Source of the DNA: an uncultured Clostridia bacterium
Lineage (GTDB): Bacteria; Bacillota; Clostridia; Oscillospirales; Acutalibacteraceae
DNA length: 5,406 nucleotides
Reading direction: 5' to 3'
Assembly: GCA_947624755.1 (NCBI GenBank)
Contig: CANQLQ010000153.1
Location: forward strand, 1-5,406
A program made the translations under genes and the position numbers. The notes beneath the pieces were generated by a model that searched no databases, was not told the DNA's origin, and saw nothing but the letters and a program-made list of their open reading frames with translations. Positions 5,041-5,406 of this stretch are shown here, piece by piece. How positions within the stretch are numbered: the first letter of the stretch is position 1; each line of letters starts with the position of its first letter.

Positions 5041-5406
5041 ATGCCAAGAAATCAATTTCAACGTATGGTATTTGCCTTAATTACGGTCATTATTACCGTC
5101 CACGCCTATGTATTTTTCAGTCTGTATGTGATTCACGGCAGTATGTTTCGGGAAATCACCGGGGAGTCCGGTGTGATTGCTGCAATAAACAAAATGGGCG
5201 GCGTTCCCGTGTTCGGAAAACCGATTCCGATTTGGGCGGTCATATTGATAGAATTTGCGCTTGCTTATACGCTGGAAATTCTGCTGGGTTCGCCTTTATC
5301 TTTCAAGCTGGCCTGCAAAAACTTTGACGTTGAAACAACACATCCCGTGCTTTTTAAAACGGCGATTATTTGTGCGACAGTCGGCATTATGTGCCCCGCC
5401 ATGAGC
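5041..5406 (+). CDS. Multi-pass membrane protein, DUF2798-like (3' end outside the window)
   Basis: The first 122 residues are present and the frame is still open at the right edge. The protein starts MPRNQFQRMVFALITVIITV and has hydrophobic, probably membrane-spanning segments at about 9-31, 62-82 and 103-121. A loop with conserved-looking GGVPVFGKPIPIW precedes the second segment, and LGSPLSFKLACK follows it. The basic start, spacing of segments and the motif ending ICATVGIMCPAMS fit small uncharacterised membrane proteins of the DUF2798 type common in Clostridia; this is recognition from memory, not a search. Function is unknown. The start is supported by AAAGGGAG (5027-5034), 6 nt upstream. 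Codons are more GC-rich than in the regulator gene. Expression likely depends on the promoter at 4886-4914 and the leader structure at 4951-5019. Confidence 0.8.
   Translation, partial: MPRNQFQRMVFALITVIITVHAYVFFSLYVIHGSMFREITGESGVIAAINKMGGVPVFGKPIPIWAVILIEFALAYTLEILLGSPLSFKLACKNFDVETTHPVLFKTAIICATVGIMCPAMS

Overview
The window looks like chromosomal or accessory DNA from a low-to-moderate GC Firmicute, most likely a gut-type Clostridia (Oscillospiraceae or Lachnospiraceae-like). The inference rests on AGGAG/AAGGGAG ribosome binding sites, a textbook SigA promoter, AT-rich intergenic DNA and a Gram-positive-style secreted Ig-like protein. No gene here fixes the genus.

Layout. Positions 1-380 have no convincing complete gene; they hold a possible gene tail at the left edge, a strong 13-bp hairpin (197-240), a 19-bp repeat (246-264) and weaker hairpins. 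On the minus strand, 2192-381 encodes a secreted protein of about 603 residues built from tandem Ig-like domains. Upstream of it on the same strand is an IS110-family insertion sequence. Its DEDD/serine recombinase gene is at 3468-2368, and the non-coding end at about 3469-3700 is where a bridge RNA would be expected; it contains structure consistent with one. From 3709 to 4187 there is AT-rich, gene-free DNA with several copies of a TAAG..TC.CTGATTAA repeat. One copy is an almost exact inverted match of the repeat at 246-264, so the secreted protein and the IS lie between two inverted repeats about 3.65 kb apart.

On the plus strand, 4188-4469 encodes a small XRE/Cro-type regulator with a C-terminal coiled coil. 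It is preceded by four copies of an AT-rich motif that could be its operators and followed by a strong terminator. After about 300 bases without a recognisable gene comes a near-consensus extended -10 promoter (4886-4914). It drives a leader of about 120 nt ahead of a multi-pass membrane protein (5041 to the right edge, incomplete, probably DUF2798-type).

The most interesting element is that leader. Bases 4951-5013 fold on paper into a three-way junction of 24 Watson-Crick pairs with one unpaired linker base, followed directly by a T run. A 29-codon open frame runs through the whole structure and stops in the ribosome binding site of the membrane protein gene. This is the architecture of a transcription attenuator, possibly controlled by leader-peptide translation. 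The regulator and the membrane protein have separate transcription signals, and any functional link between them is only an inference from proximity.
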